From contig PLJH01000032.1 in NCBI GenBank assembly GCA_003139615.1, forward strand, positions 35,071 through 99,070: DNA of 64,000 bases, read 5' to 3'. Shown here piece by piece: positions 44,864 to 53,237 of this stretch (position 1 is its first letter; each line of letters opens with the position of its first letter). The DNA is from Alphaproteobacteria bacterium (GTDB lineage Bacteria; Pseudomonadota; Alphaproteobacteria; Micropepsales; Micropepsaceae). The notes beneath the pieces are model-generated. The model saw nothing but the letters and a program-made list of their open reading frames with translations. It ran no database searches and was not told the DNA's origin. Made by a program: the position numbers and the translations under genes.

Positions 44864-45298
44864 ATGACCAAAATCTCTCTCGCAATCCTGGCTGCGGCGG
44901 CGCTGTCCTGCACACAAGCCATCGCGGCCGAGCAATTGACCGTCGTCGAACATGCGAAATCCGATGCCACCGCGCATATCGGAGCCAAGGAGGACAATCG
45001 CGGCGACGTGCTCACTTGGACCAATGATGTGTTCGATGTGTCCGACAAGGTGAAGGTCGGCACCGATCAGGGTTTCTGCATCCGCGTCGCGGTCGGCAAA
45101 GCCTATGAATGCTCGTGGACGACAACGCTTGCGGGCGGGCAGATCATGGTCGAAGGACCGTTCTACGATGCCGGCGATTCCGTACTGGCTGTCACCGGCG
45201 GCACCGGCAAATATGCGGGCGCGGGCGGACAGATGACGCTCCATGCCCGCGACGCCAAAGGCACCGAATACGATTTCCGGTTCGCGCTGACGCGTTGA
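44864..45298 (+). CDS. Small exported allene-oxide-cyclase-like barrel protein
   Basis: 144 aa from the ATG at 44864, which has GGAGAACG before it. A signal peptide covers residues 1-21 (ends QAIAA). The mature protein (DFDVSDKVKVGTDQGFCIRV, GTGKYAGAGGQMTLHARD) has the pattern of the dirigent/allene oxide cyclase beta-barrel fold, with one pair of cysteines. Bacterial members have no established activity. It sits between a permease and an amidase gene and may bind the substrate in the periplasm; that is inference. Confidence 0.75.
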   Translation: MTKISLAILAAAALSCTQAIAAEQLTVVEHAKSDATAHIGAKEDNRGDVLTWTNDVFDVSDKVKVGTDQGFCIRVAVGKAYECSWTTTLAGGQIMVEGPFYDAGDSVLAVTGGTGKYAGAGGQMTLHARDAKGTEYDFRFALTR

Positions 45299-45354
45299 AG
45301 CGAAGCATCGGTAAGCGCCGAGCGTCTGAAGATAACGGAACAAGGAGGGACGGC

Positions 45355-47562
45355 ATGCGATGTCTCGGCATTCCGGCAGTCCTTTCACTCGCCGCCGGCA
45401 TGGCCAATGCCGGCTATGCGGCGGACAGCACGACGCGTTGGGATGTGGAAGCAGCCCGGACGGAAATCGTTCGGGACGATTGGGGTATCGCTCACATACA
45501 CGGCAAGACCGACGCCGACGCCGTATTCGGCATGAGCTACGCGCAGGCCGAGGACGATTTCAACAGGGTCGAAGCGAACTACATCGCAGCGCTCGGACGC
45601 AGCGCCGAAGTCGACGGCGATACGGCGATCTGGAAAGATCTGCGGCAGAAATTGTTCATAGACCCTCAAGTGCTGAAGGCGGATTACGGCAGGAGCCCCG
45701 AATGGCTCAAAGCGCTAATGAACGCTTGGGCGGACGGTCTCAATTTCTATCTTGCGAAGCATCCGCAAGTGAAGCCGAAGCTGATCGCGCATTTCGAGCC
45801 CTGGATGGCGCTTTCGTTCAGCGAAGGCAGCATCGGCGGCGATATCGAACGCATAAAGTTGACCGAACTGGAGGATTTTTACGGCAAGCGCAAGCTGGGC
45901 ACGACCGATGACGAGCGCGGCCTCGTCTTCCACGAACCCCGTGGCTCAAACGGTATCGCCATTGCGCCATCCGATACGCTGAACGGTCATGCTCTCCTGC
46001 TGATCAACCCGCACACCACGTTCTTCTTTCGCTCCGAATTGCAGGTCACGAGTGACGAAGGACTGAACGTTTATGGCGCAGTGACCTGGGGGCAGGTCTT
46101 CGTCTATCAGGGCTTCAATGAACATATCGGCTGGATGCATACGTCGACCGGCGTGGACAATGTCGATGAGTTTGTCGAAGACATCGTCTCGAAAGACGGC
46201 AAGTTCTATTACCGCTACGGCAAGGATCTTCGGCACCTGGTTTCGAAAATCATCGCCGTTCCCTATCGGACGGCCGCAGGCGGCGAGGCGGTGAGAACAT
46301 TCACGACCTATTACACCGGCCATGGTCCCGTTATTCGCGAGGCCAACGGCAAGTGGATCAGCATTTCGCTTATGAACAATCCGCTTGCCGCGCTGGAGCA
46401 ATCTTTCCTGCGCACAAAGGCCACCGACTATGCGTCCTATATGAAGATCGCGGGGTTGAAGGCCAATTCGTCGAACAACACCGTGTTTGCCGACAGCAAA
46501 GGCGAGATCGCGCTGCTTCTTCCACAATTCATGCCCAAGCGCGACGACCGGTTCGACTACACAAAGCCCGTCGATGGCGCCGACCCCGCCGCGGACTGGC
46601 AAGGGCTCACGCCGCTCACCGCGCTGCCGCATGTGTTGAACCCTTCCACGGGCTGGCTTTTCAATACCAACGACTGGCCTTATTCGGCAGCCGGAGCCGA
46701 CAGCCCCCGGCGCCGGGATTTTCCCAAATATATGGACACGGCCGGCGAGAACCCTCGCGGGATTCATGCGGCGCTACTCCTGAACAGCCAACGCAAGTTC
46801 ACGCTCGATTCGCTTCTGGCCGCAGCATTCGATCCATATCTGCCCGCTTTCGCGCGCATCATTCCGAAATTGGTGAAGGCCTATGACGACTTGCCCGGCA
46901 ACGACGCCCTGAAACCGCGCCTGACGGACCAGATCGCGCTTTTGCGGGATTGGGATTTCCGCTGGTCGGATCATTCGCTCGCGACCTCACTCGCCGTGTT
47001 CTGGGGCGACACGCTCTGGGATGAGACAATTCGCAACGCCAAAGCCGAAGGCATAGACAATTACGATTACATCGCGGATCGGGCGACACCGGCGCAGAAG
47101 CTGAACGCGTTGGCGGAAGCCTCGGACCGCTTGCGGAATGATTTCGGCGACTGGCGCGTGCCGTGGGGCGAGATCAACCGATTCCAACGGCTGTCGGATG
47201 CGATCAATCCGACGTTCAGCGATGCCGAAGCGAGCATTCCGGTACCGTTCGTTTCGTCGCGATGGGGTTCGCTCGCGTCATTTGGGGCACGTCGCTATCC
47301 GGGCACGAAGCGCTATTACGGCAATGCGGGCAACAGTTTCGTCGCGGTCGTCGAATTCGGGCCGAATGTTCGGGCGATTGCGATCACGGCGGGTGGAGAA
47401 AGCGGCGATCCCCAATCGCCGCACTTCAACGACCAGGCCATCCGTTACGCGAGAGGCGAGCTAAGGCAAGTCTATTTCTATCCCAAGGACCTCAAGGGCC
47501 ACATCGAATCCAGCTATCATCCTGGAAGCGAACAATTGTCCGGCCGCCCGAATTTCGATTGA
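45355..47562 (+). CDS. Penicillin-acylase-family amidase (N-terminal serine nucleophile hydrolase)
   Basis: 735 aa from the ATG at 45355, with AAGGAGGG 7 nt upstream. A signal peptide (about 1-23) is followed by the alpha chain (VRDDWGIAHIHGKTDADAVFGMSYAQAEDDF). The self-cleavage site is G197-S198-N-G200, with Ser198 becoming the catalytic N-terminal residue of the beta chain. Relatives cleave acyl-homoserine lactones, beta-lactam side chains, aculeacin or N-acyl polyamines in the periplasm. The polyamine context makes an N-acyl amine an attractive substrate, but quorum quenching is equally possible. It is the last gene of the permease group; the convergent carboxylase operon ends 127 bp away. 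Confidence 0.9.
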   Translation: MRCLGIPAVLSLAAGMANAGYAADSTTRWDVEAARTEIVRDDWGIAHIHGKTDADAVFGMSYAQAEDDFNRVEANYIAALGRSAEVDGDTAIWKDLRQKLFIDPQVLKADYGRSPEWLKALMNAWADGLNFYLAKHPQVKPKLIAHFEPWMALSFSEGSIGGDIERIKLTELEDFYGKRKLGTTDDERGLVFHEPRGSNGIAIAPSDTLNGHALLLINPHTTFFFRSELQVTSDEGLNVYGAVTWGQVFVYQGFNEHIGWMHTSTGVDNVDEFVEDIVSKDGKFYYRYGKDLRHLVSKIIAVPYRTAAGGEAVRTFTTYYTGHGPVIREANGKWISISLMNNPLAALEQSFLRTKATDYASYMKIAGLKANSSNNTVFADSKGEIALLLPQFMPKRDDRFDYTKPVDGADPAADWQGLTPLTALPHVLNPSTGWLFNTNDWPYSAAGADSPRRRDFPKYMDTAGENPRGIHAALLLNSQRKFTLDSLLAAAFDPYLPAFARIIPKLVKAYDDLPGNDALKPRLTDQIALLRDWDFRWSDHSLATSLAVFWGDTLWDETIRNAKAEGIDNYDYIADRATPAQKLNALAEASDRLRNDFGDWRVPWGEINRFQRLSDAINPTFSDAEASIPVPFVSSRWGSLASFGARRYPGTKRYYGNAGNSFVAVVEFGPNVRAIAITAGGESGDPQSPHFNDQAIRYARGELRQVYFYPKDLKGHIESSYHPGSEQLSGRPNFD

Positions 47563-47689
47563 TTGCCGTGTCTGGAAAAACGGTGGGCGCGACGGGGACC
47601 GAAATTGTGCTCGCAAATTTGCCCAAGACGAAAAGTTATTTGAGCGTCGACAGCCATCGGAGCGGTAGCGCCAGGTTTCGTCACGCGCG

Positions 47690-49297
47690 TCACATTCTGA
47701 AGACGCCGTAACTCGGCGACTCGATCGGGGCGTTAAGCGAAGCGCTGATTGCGATCGCCAGCGCATTGCGCGTATCGACCGGATCGAGCACGCCGTCGTC
47801 CCAAACCTCCGAGGTCGCATAATAGGCGCTCGATTGGCGGCGGTAATCCGCAAGGACAGGCTCGCGAATAGCTGCGATCTCGTCGTCGGCGAGCGTGCGG
47901 CCCTCCCGCGCCAATTGGCGCAGCTTGATGTCGGTGAGCACATTGGCCGCTTGCTCCGCACCCATCACCGATATCTGGCTTTGCGGCCAGCTGAACAGGA
48001 ACCGCGGGTCGAACGCCCGGCCGGACATGCCGTAAGTTCCCGCACCGAACGATCCGTTACAGTTGATCGTGAACTTCGGAACGGACGCGCCCGACACCGC
48101 CATGATCATCTTGGCGCCATCCTTGGTGATGCCGCGGCGCTCATATTCGCGCCCGACCATGAAGCCGGTGATGTTCTGCAGAAAGACAAGCGGTGTTCGG
48201 TTCTTGTCGCAAAGCTGGATGAAGTGCGTGCCTTTTAACGCGCTATCGCTGAACAGCACGCCGTTGTTGGCGAGAATGCCGACTTGATAGCCATGAACGC
48301 GCGCATAGCCGCAAACCAGAGATGTCCCGAAATCGGGCTGATATTCATGGAAGCGGCTGCCGTCCACAATCCTCGCGACGATCTCGCGCATGTCGAACGA
48401 CGTGCGCTGATCCTTGGGGATGATCCCGTATAGCTCCTGCGGATCATAAAGCGGGGCTTCGGGTTCGGCCCAATCGATGACGGTCTTCTGCCGGCGCTCG
48501 AAGCGCTCGACGATCTCGCGCGCGATGGCGATGGCGTGAAGTTCGCTCGACGCCGGATAATCCGCCGTCCCGGAAACACTGGTGTGCATCTCGGCCCCGC
48601 CCAGATCTTCGACGGTGACCTCTTCGCCGGTCGCGGCCTTCACCAGCGGCGGCCCGCCGAGAAAAATCGCGCCCGTGCCTCGAACGATCACGTTGTAATC
48701 GCTGAGCGCCGGAACATAAGCACCGCCCGCCGTGCAATGGCCCATCACCAGCGCCATCTGCGGCACGCCCATCTTGGAAAGGATCGACTGGTTGCGGAAG
48801 ATGCGTCCGGCGTAATAACGGTCGGCGAAGAATTCGGCCTGAAGGGGCAAGAACCCGCCCGCGCTGTCGCACAGATGCACAACAGGCAGTCTGTTTTCGA
48901 TGGCGATGTCGAGCGCGCGAACGATTTTCTTGACTGACAGCGGATACCACGCACCGCCCTTCACGCTGGCGTCATCGGCATGAACGACGACTTCGCGACC
49001 GGAGACGATGCCGATACCGGTAATCTGCCCCGCGCCCGGCACTTCTCCGTTATAAGCCATGTTCGCGGCGAGGGACGAAAACTCCAGAAATGGTGTGCCG
49101 GGATCGAGCAGATGTTCCAGACGCGCGCGCGCGAGCAATTTGTTCTGGCGCGCCAAACGGTCCGTGTCGCGTTGCGGGCGGTCGTGTCGAGCCTTTTGCT
49201 GGCGTTCCTTTAATTCTGCAGCGAGCCCGCGATGGTGGACGCTGTTGGTTTGAAATTCCTGCGAGCGCGTATTGATGCGACTTTCCAAGCGGCGCAT
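47690..49297 (-). CDS. Acyl-CoA carboxylase beta subunit (carboxyltransferase, MccB/AtuC type)
   Basis: 535 aa from the ATG at 49297; a GTG at 49303 overlaps the upstream stop. The N-terminus (INTRSQEFQTNSVHHRGLAAEL) and the body (GGAYVPALSDYNVIVRGTGAIFLGGPPLVKAATGEEV, FNxNGSFGAGTYGMSGRAFDPRF) belong to the methylcrotonyl-CoA/geranyl-CoA carboxylase beta group. It transfers CO2 from biotin to the acyl-CoA. It is the last gene of the TetR, biotin carboxylase, biotin carrier, carboxyltransferase operon. Leucine-type 3-methylcrotonyl-CoA or terpenoid geranyl-CoA are the likely substrates; sequence reading alone does not separate them. Confidence 0.92.
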   Translation of the reverse strand: MRRLESRINTRSQEFQTNSVHHRGLAAELKERQQKARHDRPQRDTDRLARQNKLLARARLEHLLDPGTPFLEFSSLAANMAYNGEVPGAGQITGIGIVSGREVVVHADDASVKGGAWYPLSVKKIVRALDIAIENRLPVVHLCDSAGGFLPLQAEFFADRYYAGRIFRNQSILSKMGVPQMALVMGHCTAGGAYVPALSDYNVIVRGTGAIFLGGPPLVKAATGEEVTVEDLGGAEMHTSVSGTADYPASSELHAIAIAREIVERFERRQKTVIDWAEPEAPLYDPQELYGIIPKDQRTSFDMREIVARIVDGSRFHEYQPDFGTSLVCGYARVHGYQVGILANNGVLFSDSALKGTHFIQLCDKNRTPLVFLQNITGFMVGREYERRGITKDGAKMIMAVSGASVPKFTINCNGSFGAGTYGMSGRAFDPRFLFSWPQSQISVMGAEQAANVLTDIKLRQLAREGRTLADDEIAAIREPVLADYRRQSSAYYATSEVWDDGVLDPVDTRNALAIAISASLNAPIESPSYGVFRM

Positions 49298-49299
49298 GG

Positions 49300-49806
49300 T
49301 CACGCTTTCCGGACAGGTGCAAGCGTGACGAGAAGCGCGTCACGCTCGAATGCACAGCCCGCCTCGACATGCACAGTTTCGACTGTCCCAGAGCGCCACG
49401 CTTTGATTGACGTCTCCAGCTTCATGCTTTCTATGACGATCAATGCGTCGCCCCTCACCACCGCGTCGCCCGCGCGAGCGACACAGGACACGACCGTGCC
49501 CGGCATCGGGGCGCGAACGCAGTCGGCATTTTCTTCGCCCAAAGTCCTGGCGTAATGCGACACGGGATCGGCATAATCCACTTCGTAGATTTCTCCATCC
49601 AGATGGATGTGAAGCCGGTCACCAAAAGCGGCGATGACGGCCTCGTGCGTTTCCGCACCGATGCGGAGCTGATGCCGAAAGCCTTGAAGCGACAGCAGTT
49701 CGATATCGATTTGCGAGCCATTCCAATGAAGGCGAAAGCCGTCCGTGGAACGCGCCGTAAGCCACAACGAATGGTCTACGTCATCGATCTTGAAAATCTC
49801 GGCCAT
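49300..49806 (-). CDS. Biotin carrier (BT-BCCP) half of a split acyl-CoA carboxylase alpha subunit
   Basis: 168 aa from the ATG at 49806, which overlaps the biotin carboxylase stop by one base (TGATG). The first ~90 residues match the BT domain that follows biotin carboxylase in MCC-type alpha subunits. The rest is a biotinyl domain with PMPGTVVSCV and the biotinylation motif ESMKLE. In most relatives this is fused to the biotin carboxylase in one ~660-aa chain; here the two ORFs total 662 aa. Its stop overlaps or abuts the carboxyltransferase start. Confidence 0.9.
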   Translation of the reverse strand: MAEIFKIDDVDHSLWLTARSTDGFRLHWNGSQIDIELLSLQGFRHQLRIGAETHEAVIAAFGDRLHIHLDGEIYEVDYADPVSHYARTLGEENADCVRAPMPGTVVSCVARAGDAVVRGDALIVIESMKLETSIKAWRSGTVETVHVEAGCAFERDALLVTLAPVRKA

Positions 49807-51290
49807 CAGTTTCGCCACGCGCCGAGGCTGACATGCAACGCGGGCACTCGTTTCGCCGCATCGACAACGGATCGCGTGCTTAGCGCCGCGATTGCCAGCA
49901 CTGCGCGCAGCTTGTCCTCCGATGGTACTGGGGGCGCCGCGATGTCGGGTTTCTCGCCGATCAGCCCGGTATGCACCTCGCCGCTGCGAAATTCCTCCGT
50001 AGCGATCAGGCGGTTCAAGAAGCCGATATTTGTGGGGAACCCCAATAGAACGAACTGCCTGAGCGCGGCACGTGCTTTCTCGATTGCATCGTTTCGATCC
50101 GCACCATGCACGATCAGCTTGGCAAGCATCGGGTCGAAAGCCGCGGTGATGTTCTGGCCGACGCGGATTCCGGCATCGACGCGTACACCTTCGCCGCAAG
50201 GCACATCGAAGACGAGAACGTGTCCGGTCGTCGGCAGGAAGTCGCGCGCCGGATCCTCGGCGTAGATTCGCAACTCGATGGCGTGACCGGATACCGCGAC
50301 TGCGTCCTGGCTATACCCCAGCGGTTCTCCTGCAGCGATGCGCAGCTGCTCGCGCACGAGGTCAAGCCCTGTGACGGCTTCGGTCACGCGATGCTCGACC
50401 TGAAGGCGCGTGTTCATTTCCAGGAAATAGAACGCCCCTCCCCCGTAAATGAACTCGACGGTGCCGGCATTGCGATAGCCGGCTGTCTTGGCAATGCCAA
50501 CGGCGACGTCGCAAATGCGCGTTCGAAGTTCCGGCGTCAGAGCGGGCGACGGAGATTCTTCCACCACCTTCTGAAACCGGCGCTGCAAAGAACACTCGCG
50601 TTCGAACAGGTGGACAATGTTTCCGTGGGCGTCGCCAAGTACCTGGACCTCGATATGCCGCGGACGCTCGACATAGCGTTCGGCGTACAGGCGGCCATCG
50701 CCGAAATAGCGTTGGCCTTCGCTCCGCGCACGTGTGATCGTCTCGTCCAGAAGCGCCATGTCGCGGACGATATGCATACCCTTGCCGCCGCCGCCCGCCG
50801 CCGGTTTGATGAGCAAGGGTGGTCCAAGTGCGCGGGCACGTTCGTTGAAACTTGTTGGGTCTTCGTCTTCGATAGCCGACGGTGCAACCGGAAAACCTTG
50901 TGCGGCGACGAACGCGCGTGCGCGAATTTTGTCGCCGAGAAGCTCGATTGTCTCCGGCGACGGTCCAATGAAAATCAGTCCCGCGTCTTCGACCTTTCTG
51001 GCGAAGTCCGCGTTCTCGGACAAAAAGCCATAGCCTGGATGAATGGCCTGCGCGCCGCTTTTTCGTGCGACGGCCAACACCTGTTCTCCATCCAGATAGG
51101 CCGCGACCGGCGTAGGACCAGTAATCTCCACCGCTTCGTCCGCCATCGACACCGCCGGACTATCGCTATCGAGAGCGTGATAAATTATCACGCTACGAAG
51201 GCCGAGGCTCTTGACCGTGCCAAGAATGCGCAACGCGATCTCGCCGCGATTGGCGACCAGAACCGTCTTGATGGAGCCAAGCGCGGTCAA
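49806..51290 (-). CDS. Biotin carboxylase half of a split acyl-CoA carboxylase alpha subunit
   Basis: 494 aa from a TTG at 51290 that overlaps the TetR stop; no ATG or GTG is available before the conserved SIKTVLVANRGEIALRI, though the frame is open to 51587. ATP-grasp motifs are present: LIKPAAGGGGKGMHIV (glycine loop), EMNTRLQVEHRVTE (catalytic) and RIYAEDP. It ends at LGAWRN, the point where fused alpha subunits continue with DGWRLN-like residues into the BT domain. It carboxylates biotin on the carrier encoded next, using ATP and bicarbonate. Confidence 0.9.
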   Translation of the reverse strand: MTALGSIKTVLVANRGEIALRILGTVKSLGLRSVIIYHALDSDSPAVSMADEAVEITGPTPVAAYLDGEQVLAVARKSGAQAIHPGYGFLSENADFARKVEDAGLIFIGPSPETIELLGDKIRARAFVAAQGFPVAPSAIEDEDPTSFNERARALGPPLLIKPAAGGGGKGMHIVRDMALLDETITRARSEGQRYFGDGRLYAERYVERPRHIEVQVLGDAHGNIVHLFERECSLQRRFQKVVEESPSPALTPELRTRICDVAVGIAKTAGYRNAGTVEFIYGGGAFYFLEMNTRLQVEHRVTEAVTGLDLVREQLRIAAGEPLGYSQDAVAVSGHAIELRIYAEDPARDFLPTTGHVLVFDVPCGEGVRVDAGIRVGQNITAAFDPMLAKLIVHGADRNDAIEKARAALRQFVLLGFPTNIGFLNRLIATEEFRSGEVHTGLIGEKPDIAAPPVPSEDKLRAVLAIAALSTRSVVDAAKRVPALHVSLGAWRN

Positions 51291-51901
51291 CCGAGCGTCC
51301 TGCTTCTGTTTTTCACGCCATCCAGAAGAATCCCGGCGATCACATTCGCATCGGATTCGATATTGAGGCGGCGACCGCCATTCACATGCCGCCATGCCAG
51401 ATGCTCGATGCCGCCAAACAGCAGATCGCGAAACAGAGTTGCATCCAGCCCCGCCTTGATCTGCCGCTTCTTCGCCGCGCCATCCACGATGCGCAGCAGA
51501 ACTCTGGTGTAACGCCGGTTCAATGCCTGGATGTTCGACCCGGGATAATTCGATGCGACTCGCACCTCGGAAATGAAAAGGCGGCACAAACCGGGCTCTT
51601 CGACAAACGCCTTAAGATGAAGCTGGATCAGCGTTCCCAGCTGATCCTCGATCCTGCTGTGGCGCGCCACCTCCTTTTCCAGCCGGGCCAGCAGGCGTTC
51701 ATAGAATTCCTGCAGCACCTGATCGACAAGGGCCCGCTTGTTCTCGAAATAGCGATAGAGCAGCCCGTCCGACACGCCCGCGTCCTGCGCGACGTCCGCC
51801 ATTGAGGCGGCCTGAAGCCCCTTGGCCGCGAATACGCGGCCGGCGGCATCCAAAATCGATTGCAGACGATCCTGTTTCCGCTCTGCGCTGATGCGAGGCA
51901 T
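51287..51901 (-). CDS. TetR-family regulator of the acyl-CoA carboxylase operon
   Basis: 204 aa. The helix-turn-helix is ASMADVAQDAGVSDGLLYRYF (about residues 33-53). The C-terminal domain (LLARLEKEVARHSRIEDQLGTLIQLHLKAFVEEPGLCRLF) resembles regulators of fatty acid or acyl-CoA metabolism such as FadR of Bacillus or LiuQ-type proteins. It is the first gene of the carboxylase operon and divergent from an acyl-CoA dehydrogenase gene. The perfect palindrome at 51932-51960 between them is its likely operator, and an acyl-CoA its likely inducer. Confidence 0.9.
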   Translation of the reverse strand: MPRISAERKQDRLQSILDAAGRVFAAKGLQAASMADVAQDAGVSDGLLYRYFENKRALVDQVLQEFYERLLARLEKEVARHSRIEDQLGTLIQLHLKAFVEEPGLCRLFISEVRVASNYPGSNIQALNRRYTRVLLRIVDGAAKKRQIKAGLDATLFRDLLFGGIEHLAWRHVNGGRRLNIESDANVIAGILLDGVKNRSRTLG

Positions 51902-51931
51902 GCGCGATCCTTCAGAAAACGGCTTGGTAAT

Positions 51932-51960
51932 CGCTATAATGAATGGTATTCATTATAGCG
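51932..51960. promoter_or_regulatory. Perfect 29-bp palindrome, likely TetR operator
   Basis: CGCTATAATGAAT at 51932-51944 and its exact complement at 51948-51960 flank GGT. It starts 31 bp from the TetR start and ends 48 bp before the acyl-CoA dehydrogenase start at 52008. TATAAT-like sequence within the arms means bound repressor would cover both -10 regions. The core TGAATGGTATTCA resembles FadR-type TetR sites. Confidence 0.8.
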
Positions 51961-52007
51961 TCAATGGCCCTTCCGACGGCTGGCCCTGTTGACCGATGGA
52001 GACCTTG

Positions 52008-53210
52008 ATGAAAATCGAAGAACCGCTGCGCAACGCATTGAATTCCGGTTTCCATCTGACACGCGATCAGCAGGAAATCCTGGATCAGGCGGATCGCTTC
52101 GCGCGAAAAGAACTCTGGCCGCTGCAACAGCGGATGGACGATGAGGATTGGTGGCCGCCCGATCTCATGCCGTCCCTTGGCCGCATCGGATTTCTGGGCG
52201 TCACCGCGCCGGCCGCTTTCGGCGGCTCGGACGGCGATTTCTTCATGTCGGGCCTCATCACGCAGGGCCTCGCGCGCTGGAACCCGGCTGCCGCTCTGAG
52301 TTATGTGGCGCACGAAAATCTCTGTCTGAACAATATCGCGCGCAATGCGAGCCAGGACTTGAAGAGACGATACCTGCCCGGTCTCTGCGACGGCTCACAA
52401 ACGGGCGCGCTCGGATTGACCGAACCCGGCGCCGGTTCCGACGCGCTGGGCTCCATGGCGACGACAGCGCGGCGCGAAGGAGATAACTACATTCTGAATG
52501 GCCGCAAGATGTACATTACCAACGGTCCGGTCGCGGACGCCTTGTTGATTTACGCCAAGACCGAAAAGTCGCGCGGCGCCAAAGGAATTTCTGCGTTCAT
52601 CGTCGAACGCGGCTTTGAAGGATTCCATGTCGCGAAGAAGCTCGACAAAATGGGTTTTCGCGGTTCGCCCACTGCCGAACTCGTGTTCGACGACTGCCGG
52701 GTGCCCGCCGAAAATCTGGTCGGCGTCGAGAATGCGGGCGTCGCGATCGTGATGAGCGGCCTCGACCTCGAGCGCGCCATCGTTGCGATGATCAATATCG
52801 GCATGGCCGAACGCGCGCTCGATCTGGCGATTGACTACGCCAAGACCCGCCAACAATTCGGCCAAAGAATCGGCGATTTCCAACTCGTGCAGGGAAAGCT
52901 GGCGGAGATGTATGTGGGTGTCGAAACGGCCAAGACCTTTGCCTATCGCGTGCTGAGCGAAGCCAGTGCCATGACACATGACGAAGGCGGCCGCGGCGAT
53001 ATCCACAAGCTGACGGCCGCGTCCATTCTCTATGCCGCCGAAACGTGCACGCGCGTCTGCAACGATGCGGTACAGATTTTCGGCGGCATGGGCTACATGC
53101 GCGAGACGGAAATCAATCGCCTCTATCGCGCCACCAAATTGCTGGAGATCGGTGCCGGCACGACCGAAATCCGCAAAGTCATCATCGCGGGTGAACTTCT
53201 ACGCGATTGA
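52008..53210 (+). CDS. Acyl-CoA dehydrogenase
   Basis: 400 aa from the ATG at 52008, with GGAG 7 nt upstream; the ATG at 51996 is an alternative start. Full ACAD fold: the N-terminal helical domain, the FAD/acyl contact LGLTEPGAGSDALG, the beta domain with MYITNGPVADALLIYAK, and the C-terminal FGGMGYMRETEINRLYRATK with TTEIRK. It introduces a 2,3 double bond into an acyl-CoA and passes electrons to ETF. Sharing an operator with the carboxylase operon suggests the isovaleryl- or citronellyl-CoA dehydrogenase step just before carboxylation. Confidence 0.92.
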   Translation: MKIEEPLRNALNSGFHLTRDQQEILDQADRFARKELWPLQQRMDDEDWWPPDLMPSLGRIGFLGVTAPAAFGGSDGDFFMSGLITQGLARWNPAAALSYVAHENLCLNNIARNASQDLKRRYLPGLCDGSQTGALGLTEPGAGSDALGSMATTARREGDNYILNGRKMYITNGPVADALLIYAKTEKSRGAKGISAFIVERGFEGFHVAKKLDKMGFRGSPTAELVFDDCRVPAENLVGVENAGVAIVMSGLDLERAIVAMINIGMAERALDLAIDYAKTRQQFGQRIGDFQLVQGKLAEMYVGVETAKTFAYRVLSEASAMTHDEGGRGDIHKLTAASILYAAETCTRVCNDAVQIFGGMGYMRETEINRLYRATKLLEIGAGTTEIRKVIIAGELLRD

Positions 53211-53237
53211 GAACGGAAACTCCTCGGAGAATTGCCC

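Noticed and set aside
49807-50199. Upstream extension of the biotin carrier frame
   Set aside because: It is an alternative frame of the biotin carboxylase gene with Arg/Cys-rich shadow composition; the overlapping ATG at 49806 begins the conserved domain.
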